From contig NZ_VBUT01000001.1 of the NCBI RefSeq assembly GCF_005863245.1, positions 496,001 to 560,000 of the forward strand: a stretch of 64,000 bases of DNA. The letters run 5' to 3'. The stretch is from Nocardia cyriacigeorgica. GTDB lineage: Bacteria; Actinomycetota; Actinomycetes; Mycobacteriales; Mycobacteriaceae. A program made the position numbers and the translations under genes. Shown in pieces: positions 18,057 to 25,809 of the stretch (positions are counted from its first letter, which is position 1; every line of letters starts with the position of its first letter). The notes under the pieces were generated by a model. The model was not told the origin of the DNA and made no database searches. It saw only the letters and a list, made by a program, of their open reading frames with translations.

Positions 18057-19411
18057 ACGACACGTTGCGTGTCGACTGGCAAACCTTCTACGAAGCGGCC
18101 GCACAGTGCCACCAGCTCGCCACGGATCTGCGGGCGGCGGACAAGCCCGTGCACGATGCCGTCAAGGGGGAATGCGTCGGCATGGCCGGCGACGCGCCCG
18201 GCTGCAAGCAGTGGGGCGAGAAATATGATCAGGTCGCCCTCGACACCATGCAGACCTGCACCAATCTCGCCGATGCGCTCACCAACTTCGGATACGCGCT
18301 CTACGCGATGGGCTACCACTACGGGCAAGAACCCGGTGGCACACCCGCACCGCGCCCAACGATTCACGCGATGTCGGAGCACAAAGTCGCGATCCCGCCA
18401 TCGACAGCAGACAACGGACATGGGATCAAACGCGACGATTCCGTCGGCGTCGAAGAACTCTTCGACGCTGTACTGGCCAAAGTAGGCGAAGAGTTCGGCA
18501 AGCTACCCAACGGCGACACCGACAAGCTCAACAAGGCATCCTCGGTCTGGAAAACTTTCGCTGAACACGAGGCCATCACCGGTGCCGCCGCCCGAATCCA
18601 GTCCATCAGATCCCTGTTCGACAACACCGTCGACCCAGAAAATCTCCCCAAAATCCACGCCCACCTCGACACCCTCCACGGCGGCGCCACCCAACTCGCG
18701 GCCGCCACAAGCAGCATCGCCGCACCGGTCACGGCCTACCACACCGGAACAGTCGACGTCCGCGCCGCATTCGAATCGGCTCTGAAAACTGCGCTGATCG
18801 CGATCACCGCAACCCTGGTAGTTGCCGCCGCCTCAGCCTGGTTCACCTTCGGCGCAAGCCTGGCCGCCGCCGGCGGCACGGTCACCGTCGTCGCCGCCGA
18901 CGCCGCCGTCGCCATCGGCACCGCCTACCGCGCCAGCAAACTCTTCCAGGCCATCGGACTGACCGCTGCAGCTGCGGGCGGCGCCGTCACGGTAGGAAAG
19001 GTGGGCGCATTCGACTCAGTCCCCCCGCTGAGCGCAGTAATCGGCAGTCTCGCCGGGATCATCGCGATGAAAGTATTCATCGATGACGATGGCCTGCCTG
19101 AGGGGAGGAATGATGGCACCAGGACTGGCCCCAAGAGCCAGGAAGAGGTCCGCGATACCGTCCTGTCCAGAACAAGCAAGGGAAATAACAAGCCCAATCG
19201 TCAAGTCGACACCGACCAGGAGCTTGAATCCCTATACAAAGATCTCACACGCGAAGGAAAGCCCTCCTCGATGCGCGACTATGATGGTGAGGTGAAGGAG
19301 CTGCCGGACGGAACGAAGATCGGACTGAGGAACTACAGCGAATCGGGCGGTCGAACAATCGACATTTGGTACCCCGGTCGGTCCGCGCCAGTGAAGGTGC
19401 ATTTGCCGTGA
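18053..19411 (+). CDS. Putative type VII-secreted polymorphic toxin
   Basis: A 452-residue protein. The N-terminal 100 residues are helical and resemble ESX substrate domains (with CKQWGEKYDQ). The central part is helical, followed at about residues 240-340 by several Ala/Val-rich hydrophobic segments that may cross or insert into membranes. The last 110 residues are a separate charged domain ending with LPDGTKIGLRNYSESGGRTI and KVHLP. That DGT..RxxSxSGG..IDI pattern resembles C-terminal nuclease domains of polymorphic toxins, but the family cannot be fixed by eye. It is coupled to WXG100 genes before and an immunity-like gene after (GTGA overlap). Confidence 0.72.
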   Translation: MNDTLRVDWQTFYEAAAQCHQLATDLRAADKPVHDAVKGECVGMAGDAPGCKQWGEKYDQVALDTMQTCTNLADALTNFGYALYAMGYHYGQEPGGTPAPRPTIHAMSEHKVAIPPSTADNGHGIKRDDSVGVEELFDAVLAKVGEEFGKLPNGDTDKLNKASSVWKTFAEHEAITGAAARIQSIRSLFDNTVDPENLPKIHAHLDTLHGGATQLAAATSSIAAPVTAYHTGTVDVRAAFESALKTALIAITATLVVAAASAWFTFGASLAAAGGTVTVVAADAAVAIGTAYRASKLFQAIGLTAAAAGGAVTVGKVGAFDSVPPLSAVIGSLAGIIAMKVFIDDDGLPEGRNDGTRTGPKSQEEVRDTVLSRTSKGNNKPNRQVDTDQELESLYKDLTREGKPSSMRDYDGEVKELPDGTKIGLRNYSESGGRTIDIWYPGRSAPVKVHLP

Positions 19412-19863
19412 ACATCGACACCGCATACGAGAATTTCCTTCTGTACTCGATCTCGGATGATTGGGCACAGCTGGGCCAGTTCGTCGAGCACGCTCGCAAG
19501 TTCGCTCCAGAGCAGTACACGCGAGAGTATGTTCTCGACCTGATACGCGAGCTCGTGCTCCGGGGATATATCGAGATCGGCAACATCTCGCCAGAATCAG
19601 ACCCCCCTTGGCGCCCTTGGGATGTGCCGGTCGATGAGGCAATTCAACGAATTGCCCATGGGCGTAACGGCATCACCGGCCTTCTGGAAATGCCGGAAGC
19701 CGACCTCGGCCCAAACGAGCTGTTTCGGGCAAGGCTCACCGCCCTCGGTCGGGCTCGGCTAGCAGAACTGGGCGACCCGTATGAAAAATACGGTGACCCA
19801 TGGTTCGACGACCCGTACCTGAACGCATCGGATTGGGGCTATCCGCCGTATCGTCCATCGTAA
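19408..19863 (+). CDS. Putative immunity protein for the upstream toxin
   Basis: A 151-residue acidic cytosolic protein: ENFLLYSISDDWAQLGQF, then a winged-helix-like EYVLDLIRELVLRGYIEIG, and a C-terminal LTALGRARLAELGDPYEKYG. GTG start overlaps the toxin stop. No signal or membrane segment, as expected of a protein that neutralises an incoming nuclease. Two homologous reading frames lie downstream (20649 and 21112), and the last codons are nearly identical in DNA sequence to those of the second copy. Immunity role is inferred from position. Confidence 0.65.
   Translation: MNIDTAYENFLLYSISDDWAQLGQFVEHARKFAPEQYTREYVLDLIRELVLRGYIEIGNISPESDPPWRPWDVPVDEAIQRIAHGRNGITGLLEMPEADLGPNELFRARLTALGRARLAELGDPYEKYGDPWFDDPYLNASDWGYPPYRPS
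19801..19840 (+). repeat. 40-bp repeat, copy 1 (end of first immunity gene)
   Basis: The 40 bases from 19801 (starting tggttcgacgacccgtacct) recur at 21045-21084 with a single difference (a to g at a third codon position). They encode WFDDPYLNASDWG. The surrounding parts of the two genes are much more diverged, so this end has been kept alike, perhaps by gene conversion or recombination. Confidence 0.9.
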
Positions 19864-19912
19864 GATCAGATCGTAGGATATCGACTGACAGGGGGGAAGG
19901 TGGCCTGAGCAC

Positions 19913-20587
19913 ATGATGAGGATGTACGCACGATCCCTGGAAGATGTGCGATCGTGGCCATCCGATCCTGATGCTAGTCGTGGCTTACGCACGTACCTGG
20001 AATCCTTGCCCGCCGATCCTTCGGGCGAGCGAACCTCGGAGTCGCTATTGAACGGCTGGGGGCTGGATTTCTCGGGCGCGGACCTGTCTGGCCTGGATCT
20101 GCTCGGTGCGGAACTCAGCGAGGCCAAGGTCGATCATGTTCGCTTCGTTGGCACAGATTTGCATACGGCGTGGATCGCCGATGCGAGCGCCCGAGGGGCC
20201 GACTTCAGCCAATCGGATATTCGGAAGCTTCAAGGTCGGGGCTGCGACGCGCGGGCTGCCAAGTTCCGCGAAGCCAACTTGGAGAAGGCCGATCTAGACG
20301 GTGCCGATCTGAGCGGCGCCGATCTCAGCGGCGCCAACTTACAGCGTTCGTTCTTGGCGGGCGCCGACCTGCGCGGCGCTGATCTGCGCACCTGCCGGCT
20401 CAATGGTTCAAGCTTCGCCAAAGCCAAAGTTGCCTGGTGCCTGGTTGAAGGCTGCCGCGGCGTAATCCGCGGCCCGATAGACGTCGGTGTCGAAACCACT
20501 GAATTGCTCAGCGGCGAAGATTTGAATACCCGGTTTTCCGAAAGAGGTGCCCCAGAGGTGAAGGCAGTAATCCCTGCTAGAAGCTAG
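19913..20587 (+). CDS. Pentapeptide-repeat protein
   Basis: A 224-residue protein with a run of A(D/N)LxG pentapeptide units at about residues 45-165, for example ADLSGLDLLGAELSEAK and ADLDGADLSGADLSGAN. These build a right-handed beta helix that in some members mimics DNA and binds gyrase. The start ATG at 19913 begins MMRMYARS. It lies between two immunity-like paralogs, in a segment of visibly lower GC. Its part in the toxin cassette is unknown; it may be another immunity or protection protein. Confidence 0.85.
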   Translation: MMRMYARSLEDVRSWPSDPDASRGLRTYLESLPADPSGERTSESLLNGWGLDFSGADLSGLDLLGAELSEAKVDHVRFVGTDLHTAWIADASARGADFSQSDIRKLQGRGCDARAAKFREANLEKADLDGADLSGADLSGANLQRSFLAGADLRGADLRTCRLNGSSFAKAKVAWCLVEGCRGVIRGPIDVGVETTELLSGEDLNTRFSERGAPEVKAVIPARS

Positions 20588-20648
20588 ATTCACAAGATTG
20601 CAGGTCGGCTGCCCGCATATGGCAGCCCGACAGATCCAGGCCAACGAG

Positions 20649-21107
20649 ATGGATTTTCCAATGGATGAGGTACTGGAGAACTTTCTGCTCTACAGAATAG
20701 CTGATGATTGGGCGGCGATCGGAGAGTTTCACGGGACAGTCGAAAAGCTTCAGCCTGACGATTTCTCGCGCCGCCGCGTGCTCGAGATAGTCAAGGAGCT
20801 AACCGAAGCCGGTATGATCAGGTTGGGCGCCTTCCCAGGAGGCGGTCGCCCGTGGGAACCTTGGGATGCGCCGACCGACGAGGCGATCAATCGCATAGCG
20901 CAGGGCTATAACGGTGAGTGCGGGTATCTATCTATTACCGATGATGAGATCGGAACTAACGAAGTATTTCGTGCAGAAATCACCGAAGCGGGACGGGCTC
21001 GATTGCGATACCTAGGAGACCCCTACGATAAGTATGGCGACCCCTGGTTCGACGACCCGTACCTGAACGCGTCGGATTGGGGCTGTCCATCGTATCGGCG
21101 TCCGTAG
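20649..21107 (+). CDS. Second immunity-like paralog
   Basis: A 152-residue paralog of the putative immunity protein at 19408. Shared blocks are ENFLLYRIADDWAAIGEF, the winged-helix-like RRVLEIVKELTEAGMIRLG, and the end DPYDKYGDPWFDDPYLNASD. It has no toxin gene directly before it, so it may be an orphan immunity gene kept against related toxins of rival strains. ATG at 20649 or 20661 are both possible starts. Confidence 0.75.
   Translation: MDFPMDEVLENFLLYRIADDWAAIGEFHGTVEKLQPDDFSRRRVLEIVKELTEAGMIRLGAFPGGGRPWEPWDAPTDEAINRIAQGYNGECGYLSITDDEIGTNEVFRAEITEAGRARLRYLGDPYDKYGDPWFDDPYLNASDWGCPSYRRP
21045..21084 (+). repeat. 40-bp repeat, copy 2 (end of second immunity-like gene)
   Basis: Matches 19801-19840 at 39 of 40 positions and is in the same orientation and reading frame, encoding WFDDPYLNASDWG near the C terminus of the second paralog. 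Confidence 0.9.
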
Positions 21108-21111
21108 GACG

Positions 21112-21562
21112 ATGTCAACAGATCTCTCTCCGGCTTCGAGACGAAGAATTGAAGTACTCGAACACTTCATGCTGTACGAACTTTCGGACGACTGGGCTCC
21201 CATCGCGACCCTTTGACGGCATGTTCGCGCGAATAGCTCATGAAGAATACTCTCGACAGGCAATCTTAGACCTTATCCAAGAGTTCGCAGAAAAGAATTA
21301 CATCCGGTTCGGCGCCTTCCCCGGCGGAGGCCGCTTATGGGAGCCATGGACTGTATCGATTGATGAAGCAATCGATCGGATTGCCCACGGATACAACGGG
21401 GTTCCCGGCTACCTTCAGATCGATTATGACGCTATCGGTTCGAACGAGGTGTTCCGAGCCGATCTCATCGAGGGCGGCGAACGGAGACTGAGCGAGCTCG
21501 GCAATCCGTATGAGAAGTATGGTGATCCTTGGCGTGGAACTCCGCGAGAGGCACGCAGATGA
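21112..21562 (+). pseudogene. Third immunity-like paralog, frameshifted
   Basis: Starts with an ATG at 21112, 4 bp after the second paralog, and reads MSTDLSP..., then EHFMLYELSDDWAPIATL before a TGA at about 21215. Homology to the family continues at once in another frame: FDGMFARIAHEEYSRQAILD, then GAFPGGGRLWEPWTVSIDEA, and ends NPYEKYGDPW. A single frameshift near 21210 therefore splits the gene. The C terminus also departs from the family after DPW (RGTPREARR), so the conserved FDDPYLNASDWG end is lost. Could be a decayed copy, or a sequencing error for the frameshift alone. Confidence 0.8.
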
Positions 21563-21626
21563 CCGACCACCGTTGCATTTGCAGGAAGCAGACCTCTACG
21601 TATCGCCAGGCCAGCGACGGAGGTTC

Positions 21627-22004
21627 ATGAGATTACCAGTAGCCGGCACGAGAGTGTCCGAAGTGACTATCGGATACACGGTTACCGTCCGGTTAGGCGA
21701 ATCATTCGAATACGAACTGCACATCGAGGGCGATCTCGAGATCTTCGAGGGATCTAAACCGCCTACCCGGTTCGAATACGAGTGCTACCAGGAACACCGC
21801 GAGCAGCTCGAAGCCTTGGTCGGTTCAGTGGTAGAGACAGCCACCGCCGATAGCTCGGGATCGTTTGAGCTGGGACTGAATACGGGTCTCTGCGTGCGCG
21901 TGCTTCCGGATGCGGAATACGAGGCGTGGAGTCTCGTCGGTCCACGGGGGTACCGTGTCATATGCCTGCCGGGTGGGCAGCTGGCAATCTGGTCGGCAAG
22001 ATAG
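21627..22004 (+). CDS. Small protein, DUF6188-like
   Basis: A 125-residue protein, beta-rich, with MRLPVAGTRVSEVTIGYTVT, VRLGESFEYELHIEGDLEI and LVGPRGYRVICLPGGQLAIW. ATG at 21627 follows GGAGG closely; the frame is open upstream to 21510 but that part overlaps the decayed paralog. The pattern resembles DUF6188-type proteins that I recall from actinobacterial toxin-immunity islands. Possible immunity role by location only. Confidence 0.6.
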   Translation: MRLPVAGTRVSEVTIGYTVTVRLGESFEYELHIEGDLEIFEGSKPPTRFEYECYQEHREQLEALVGSVVETATADSSGSFELGLNTGLCVRVLPDAEYEAWSLVGPRGYRVICLPGGQLAIWSAR

Positions 22005-22166
22005 TCACTATCACTATCGAGCTGGCGGCAGCGAACTCTGGGGGTCGCAATTTTTCTTAACGAATACCATCGCCTGCTCCTGTCAGAGCTCACGGAAAAC
22101 GAGCTGCACCAGATATCGACACACACCATATCCTTCGCCTCGGGTGAGCGTCGGGATGCCGTTCAC

Positions 22167-22517
22167 TTGGCAGTCGCATGGGAAGCTCATGTGGACAAGA
22201 TCGATCGCGACCGCGAACTTCCACGGGCCGACCGAAGCGTCTGGACCGAGTATGACTTCGTCGCGGCGCTGACGATGCGCGACTTCCTACAGGAAGCGCT
22301 CGACAGCTTGCCAATGACGTTGCAGGGCAAGCTTTTACGGTTGATCGGCCCCGTTGACAACCGGTTTCGGGGGTACACGGTGCCGGATACGGGCACGAGG
22401 ATCTCCGTCATCGCCGACGTCGATCTTTCCCACCGCGAGTGGTGGTGGTTCAGGCTGCCGGCATCCGGTCCGATTGCCGAAGATTTCGAAGAGATCGCAT
22501 CTCGAGGTATCGGGTGA
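22167..22517 (+). CDS. Hypothetical protein of the immunity island (start uncertain)
   Basis: The clear reading frame runs from a TTG at 22167 (116 residues, with EAHVDKIDRDRELPRADRSV and REWWWFRLPASGPIAEDFEE). The same frame stays open upstream to 22005 and looks protein-like from about 22050 (FLNEYHRLLLSELTENELHQ), but has no ATG, GTG or TTG there; an ATT at 22050 preceded by GGGG is one possibility. So the gene is either longer with a rare start or has lost its start. No family recognised. Confidence 0.55.
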   Translation: MAVAWEAHVDKIDRDRELPRADRSVWTEYDFVAALTMRDFLQEALDSLPMTLQGKLLRLIGPVDNRFRGYTVPDTGTRISVIADVDLSHREWWWFRLPASGPIAEDFEEIASRGIG

Positions 22518-22651
22518 GCGCGATCAGCCCGCCCTTCATTGCGATCGGGAGGCAGACGTAGTCGGAAGCATCCGGCAACTGCGGCACCCCTCACCGAATC
22601 CTCAGAGAATCACCCACTTGCGCCCCATAACTCGCCTCTAGCCTCGCCCGG

Positions 22652-23818
22652 GTGATCAACAAACGCGCCCGCTGGGCACTTCTCGCCGCTGTCGTCGTCG
22701 GAGCCGGGGCGGTGGGCGGGTTCGCCGCCTGTGCTCGGTCCTCATCAGCGCCGAGCGGGATTGCTCTGGTCAACGCCGATTCAGGACCGACGGGCGAACG
22801 TGTGGTCCAGGCGGTTCGGCAGGCCGGTGGTTATGAGTGGACAACGGTGGCGCCGGGTGAGGCGGACGTCGACGACTACGCGGCGGTCATCACGTTGCCT
22901 GCCGATCTGACGGAGTCGATGGGCACGTTGGCGGGGCCGCAGCCGCGGCGGGCGCAGGTGACGGTGGCGACGCATGCGGGCGCCGACGCCGAGCTGGTGG
23001 ACGGGGCGATCGCGACGGTGACCCAGCGCATCGGGGCCGTGGGGGTGGAGGCGGCGCTCTCGGCGACGGCCGCCGCCCGGACGGAGATGACGAGCGTGCA
23101 GTTCAGCGCGCAATTGCTGAACGCGGGGGTGAACGCGGCGGCGGCCGGGGCCGATCAGTTCAGCGCGGGCGCCGACCAGCTGCTCGGCTTCCTGGATATG
23201 GCCAAGAACGGTTCCGCGCAGTTGACGTCGGCGATCGAACTGCTGAACAACACCGTCGACGGGGCCGCCGCGCAGGCCGAACAGCTTGCCGCCGCGTTCG
23301 ATTCGACGAATCTGACCATCGCCCAGGTGCAGCAGACAGCGACCACGATGACCTCGGGGCTCGACCAGATCCTGCCGGTGCTGCGCGGCCTGCCGTTCTC
23401 CGGTGAGCCGCAGGTGGCGGATGTGATCGCCAAGCTGCAAGCGCTGCGTGACGTCTCCGGCCAGGCGGGCGCGCAGCTCACCGGGCTCGGCACGCTGACC
23501 GGCGCCGCCGTCGACCCGAACACCGACCTTGGCACCCTGCTGCGCACCGTGGTGGCCCGATTGACCGGCGCGAGCGATCAATTGGCCCAGGGTGCGCAAC
23601 TCGCCGAATCCCTGCCGCAGCTCGCCGAGCAGGGCGGCGCGCAGCTGCTGGCCGCCATCGGCATGATCGAGACCGGCATCGGACAGCTCCAGGGCATCGT
23701 CGGCAACCTGAACACCCAGACCGGCAAGGCCCTCGCCGCCCTTCCCCAACGCGGCAAGGCGCAACAGTCGGCGGTCGCGCTCGCCCTCACCGACCCGGTG
23801 GAGATCGTGCGGGAGTGA
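22652..23818 (+). CDS. YhgE/Pip-like protein lacking the membrane domain
   Basis: A 388-residue protein with an N-terminal membrane anchor or signal (WALLAAVVVGAGAVGGFAAC) and the YhgE/Pip N-domain (SGIALVNADSGPTGERVVQA). A long helical Ala/Gln/Leu-rich region follows, with heptad-like QLxxGAxQL repeats. Full-length relatives go on, after a segment like ALALTDPVEI, into a five- or six-helix ABC-2-type permease domain; here the frame stops right there. It may be a secreted or lipid-anchored partner, or a truncated gene. GTG start at 22652. Confidence 0.75.
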   Translation: MINKRARWALLAAVVVGAGAVGGFAACARSSSAPSGIALVNADSGPTGERVVQAVRQAGGYEWTTVAPGEADVDDYAAVITLPADLTESMGTLAGPQPRRAQVTVATHAGADAELVDGAIATVTQRIGAVGVEAALSATAAARTEMTSVQFSAQLLNAGVNAAAAGADQFSAGADQLLGFLDMAKNGSAQLTSAIELLNNTVDGAAAQAEQLAAAFDSTNLTIAQVQQTATTMTSGLDQILPVLRGLPFSGEPQVADVIAKLQALRDVSGQAGAQLTGLGTLTGAAVDPNTDLGTLLRTVVARLTGASDQLAQGAQLAESLPQLAEQGGAQLLAAIGMIETGIGQLQGIVGNLNTQTGKALAALPQRGKAQQSAVALALTDPVEIVRE

Positions 23819-23838
23819 GCAACCAGCCTCCCCGGATG

Positions 23839-24867
23839 TCAGGCGGGTGAACCGTCGAGCGTGACCGGTAGCCGATCCGGCATTCCGAAACGCGGATAGA
23901 GATCGTAGAGGTGGAAACGGGTGACCGCGGAAATCCGCTCCCCCGAACAGGTCAGCACGATCAGCCCGGCCGGTGACGCGAACGGCCCCTCCGGATCGTC
24001 GAGGTAGGTGGCGAAGGCAGGCTGGGTATTGGCGCTCGTCGCCCACAGATGCGCCCGCCGCGCTCCGCGATAGCCGAACGAGGCGCGCAGGAACTCGGCG
24101 ATGGCGGCCGGGCCGTGGTACTCGTGCGGCGCGGGCGGCATGGTGAGCCAGGCGTCGTCGGTCAACAGGGCCACCACGCCGTCCACATCGCCGGCGAGAT
24201 AAGCCTGCGCGAAACGTTGGGCGAGCGACTGTTCGGTGGACGAGCCGGGCCGGGTCCGTTCGAGGCTGCCATGCTGGCGCCGCAACGTCGCCCGGGCGCG
24301 TTGCAGGGTGCCTTTCACCACCGTCGGCGTGCTGTCGAGCAGATCGGCGACCTCGGCAGTCGGGAAGCCGAGCACATCGCGCAGCACTACGGTCGCGGTG
24401 TGCAGCGGCGGAAGTCGTTGCAGCGCGGCGACGAAGGTGAGTTCGACCGTGGCCCGGGCCTCATGATTCGCCTCCGGTCCCGGAGCCGGGTCGGCCACAC
24501 CCGCGAGCACGTCGTCGGGGACCGGTTGCAGCCAGGTGATCGAATCCCGCCGGGTCGGCTCCGGCGGCTGGAACGGTGGCACCGGCTCGGGTGGACGGCG
24601 GCGAGCCGCGCGCAGCGCGTTGAGGCAACGGTTGGTGGCGATCCGGTACAGCCAGGTCCGCACCGAGGAGCGCTGTTCGAAGTCCGGCAGGCCGCGCCAG
24701 GCCGCGAGCAGCGCTTCCTGGAGGGTGTCCTCGGCGTCGGTCAACGATCCGAGCATCCGGTAGCAGTGCACCAGCAGTTCCCGCCGATACGGCTCGGTCA
24801 GCTCATCGAAGGCCCGTTCGTCGCCGGCGCGGGCCCGTTCGAGGACGGTCTGCTCCACGAAAGTCAT
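23839..24867 (-). CDS. sigG: ECF sigma factor of the SigG type with SnoaL-like C-terminal domain
   Basis: A 342-residue sigma factor. Region 2 includes YRRELLVHCYRMLGSLTDAE and SVRTWLYRIATNRCLNALR; region 4 includes LPPLHTATVVLRDVLGFPTA. The last 130 residues form an NTF2/SnoaL-like fold (FAQAYLAGDVDGVVALLTDD). ECF factors with this extra domain generally lack an anti-sigma gene and are controlled by it. ATG at 24867 is preferred to the 29-codon longer frame. Divergent from an NTF2-like gene 105 bp away, a likely target. Confidence 0.85.
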   Translation of the reverse strand: MTFVEQTVLERARAGDERAFDELTEPYRRELLVHCYRMLGSLTDAEDTLQEALLAAWRGLPDFEQRSSVRTWLYRIATNRCLNALRAARRRPPEPVPPFQPPEPTRRDSITWLQPVPDDVLAGVADPAPGPEANHEARATVELTFVAALQRLPPLHTATVVLRDVLGFPTAEVADLLDSTPTVVKGTLQRARATLRRQHGSLERTRPGSSTEQSLAQRFAQAYLAGDVDGVVALLTDDAWLTMPPAPHEYHGPAAIAEFLRASFGYRGARRAHLWATSANTQPAFATYLDDPEGPFASPAGLIVLTCSGERISAVTRFHLYDLYPRFGMPDRLPVTLDGSPA

Positions 24868-24971
24868 CGTGCCATCCGGACGGATCTGCCCGCCGCGTTC
24901 CGTTCTCCCGCCCCGCGGTGTCGGTATCGGTGAGGGCGGCAGCGAGCGGCCCACCGACCCGGAAGGACATC

Positions 24972-25343
24972 ATGACCAGCAGTGCTCTGCAGACCGCGCT
25001 GGACTACCACCACGCCTGGACCGGCCACGACTTCGACCGCGCCAGCACCTATCTGGCCGACGACCTCGTCTGCGAGGCGCCGTCCGGGCAGATCACCGGC
25101 CTGGCCGATTTCCGGGCCTTCATGGAACCGTTCAGCCAGATCATGACGAGCTCGCGGCTGCTCGGCGCGTTCGGCGACGACCACACCGCGATGCTGATGT
25201 ACGACACCACCACCGTCCCGGTGCCGCACGCACCCGGCGCCGAGCTCTACACCGTCGCCGACGGCCGGATCACCCACATCCGGATCATCTTCGACCGCGC
25301 CCCGTTCGACGCCGCCCGGGCGGCCGCATCCCCACCCAGCTGA
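24972..25343 (+). CDS. NTF2-like (SnoaL-fold) protein
   Basis: A 123-residue single-domain protein of the NTF2-like fold (LDYHHAWTGHDFDRASTYLA, later ELYTVADGRITHIRIIFDRA). ATG at 24972 sits behind GGAAGGA. Lies divergent to a sigma factor that has the same fold at its C terminus. Many such proteins are small-molecule isomerases or hydrolases or act only as binding folds; no substrate can be named. Confidence 0.82.
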   Translation: MTSSALQTALDYHHAWTGHDFDRASTYLADDLVCEAPSGQITGLADFRAFMEPFSQIMTSSRLLGAFGDDHTAMLMYDTTTVPVPHAPGAELYTVADGRITHIRIIFDRAPFDAARAAASPPS

Positions 25344-25374
25344 GACAGCATCGACCCCGCTGACACAGCACTGC

Positions 25375-25399
25375 GGCCCGCACTCGATGAGTGCGGGCC
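25375..25399. terminator. Bidirectional terminator hairpin between NTF2-like and FKBP genes
   Basis: GGCCCGCACTC and GAGTGCGGGCC form an 11-bp perfect stem with a 3-nt GAT loop between convergent genes ending at 25343 and 25417. There is no T-run, as is common in high-GC actinobacteria. Confidence 0.75.
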
Positions 25400-25416
25400 A
25401 CAGTGGGAGGCCGAGA

Positions 25417-25776
25417 TTACTTGACGTCCAGCAGGTCGATGACGAAGACCAGCGTCTTACCGGAGAGCCTGTGGCCTGCGCCGGCCGGACCGTACGCCTT
25501 CTCCGGCGGGATGGTGAGCTGGCGGCGGCCGCCGACCCGCATCCCGGGGATGCCATCCTGCCAGCCCTGGATCAGGCCGCGCAGCGGGAAGGTGATGGAC
25601 TCGCCGCGGTTCCAGGACGAGTCGAACTCCTCGCCGGTGTCGAATTCGACGCCCACGTAATGCACCTCGACGGTGCCGCCGGCCTTGGCTTCCGCGCCGT
25701 CACCGACGGTGATGTCCTTGATGACGAGGTCGGTAGGCGCGGGGCCCGCCTGGAATTCGATCTCCGGCTTGGTCAT
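25417..25776 (-). CDS. FKBP-type peptidyl-prolyl cis-trans isomerase
   Basis: A 119-residue single FKBP domain with VEVHYVGVEFDTGEEFDSSW, FPLRGLIQGWQDGIPGM, RRQLTIPPEKAYG and a C-terminal LVFVIDLLDVK. No signal peptide, so cytosolic; speeds proline isomerisation in protein folding. ATG at 25776 is used (a second in-frame start codon, 6 bp upstream at 25782, is possible). It follows the citrate synthase gene by 33 bp on the same strand, probably the same transcript. Confidence 0.92.
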   Translation of the reverse strand: MTKPEIEFQAGPAPTDLVIKDITVGDGAEAKAGGTVEVHYVGVEFDTGEEFDSSWNRGESITFPLRGLIQGWQDGIPGMRVGGRRQLTIPPEKAYGPAGAGHRLSGKTLVFVIDLLDVK

Positions 25777-25809
25777 TCGCATATCCCCTTCGATATGTGT
25801 GCTTCGGCT

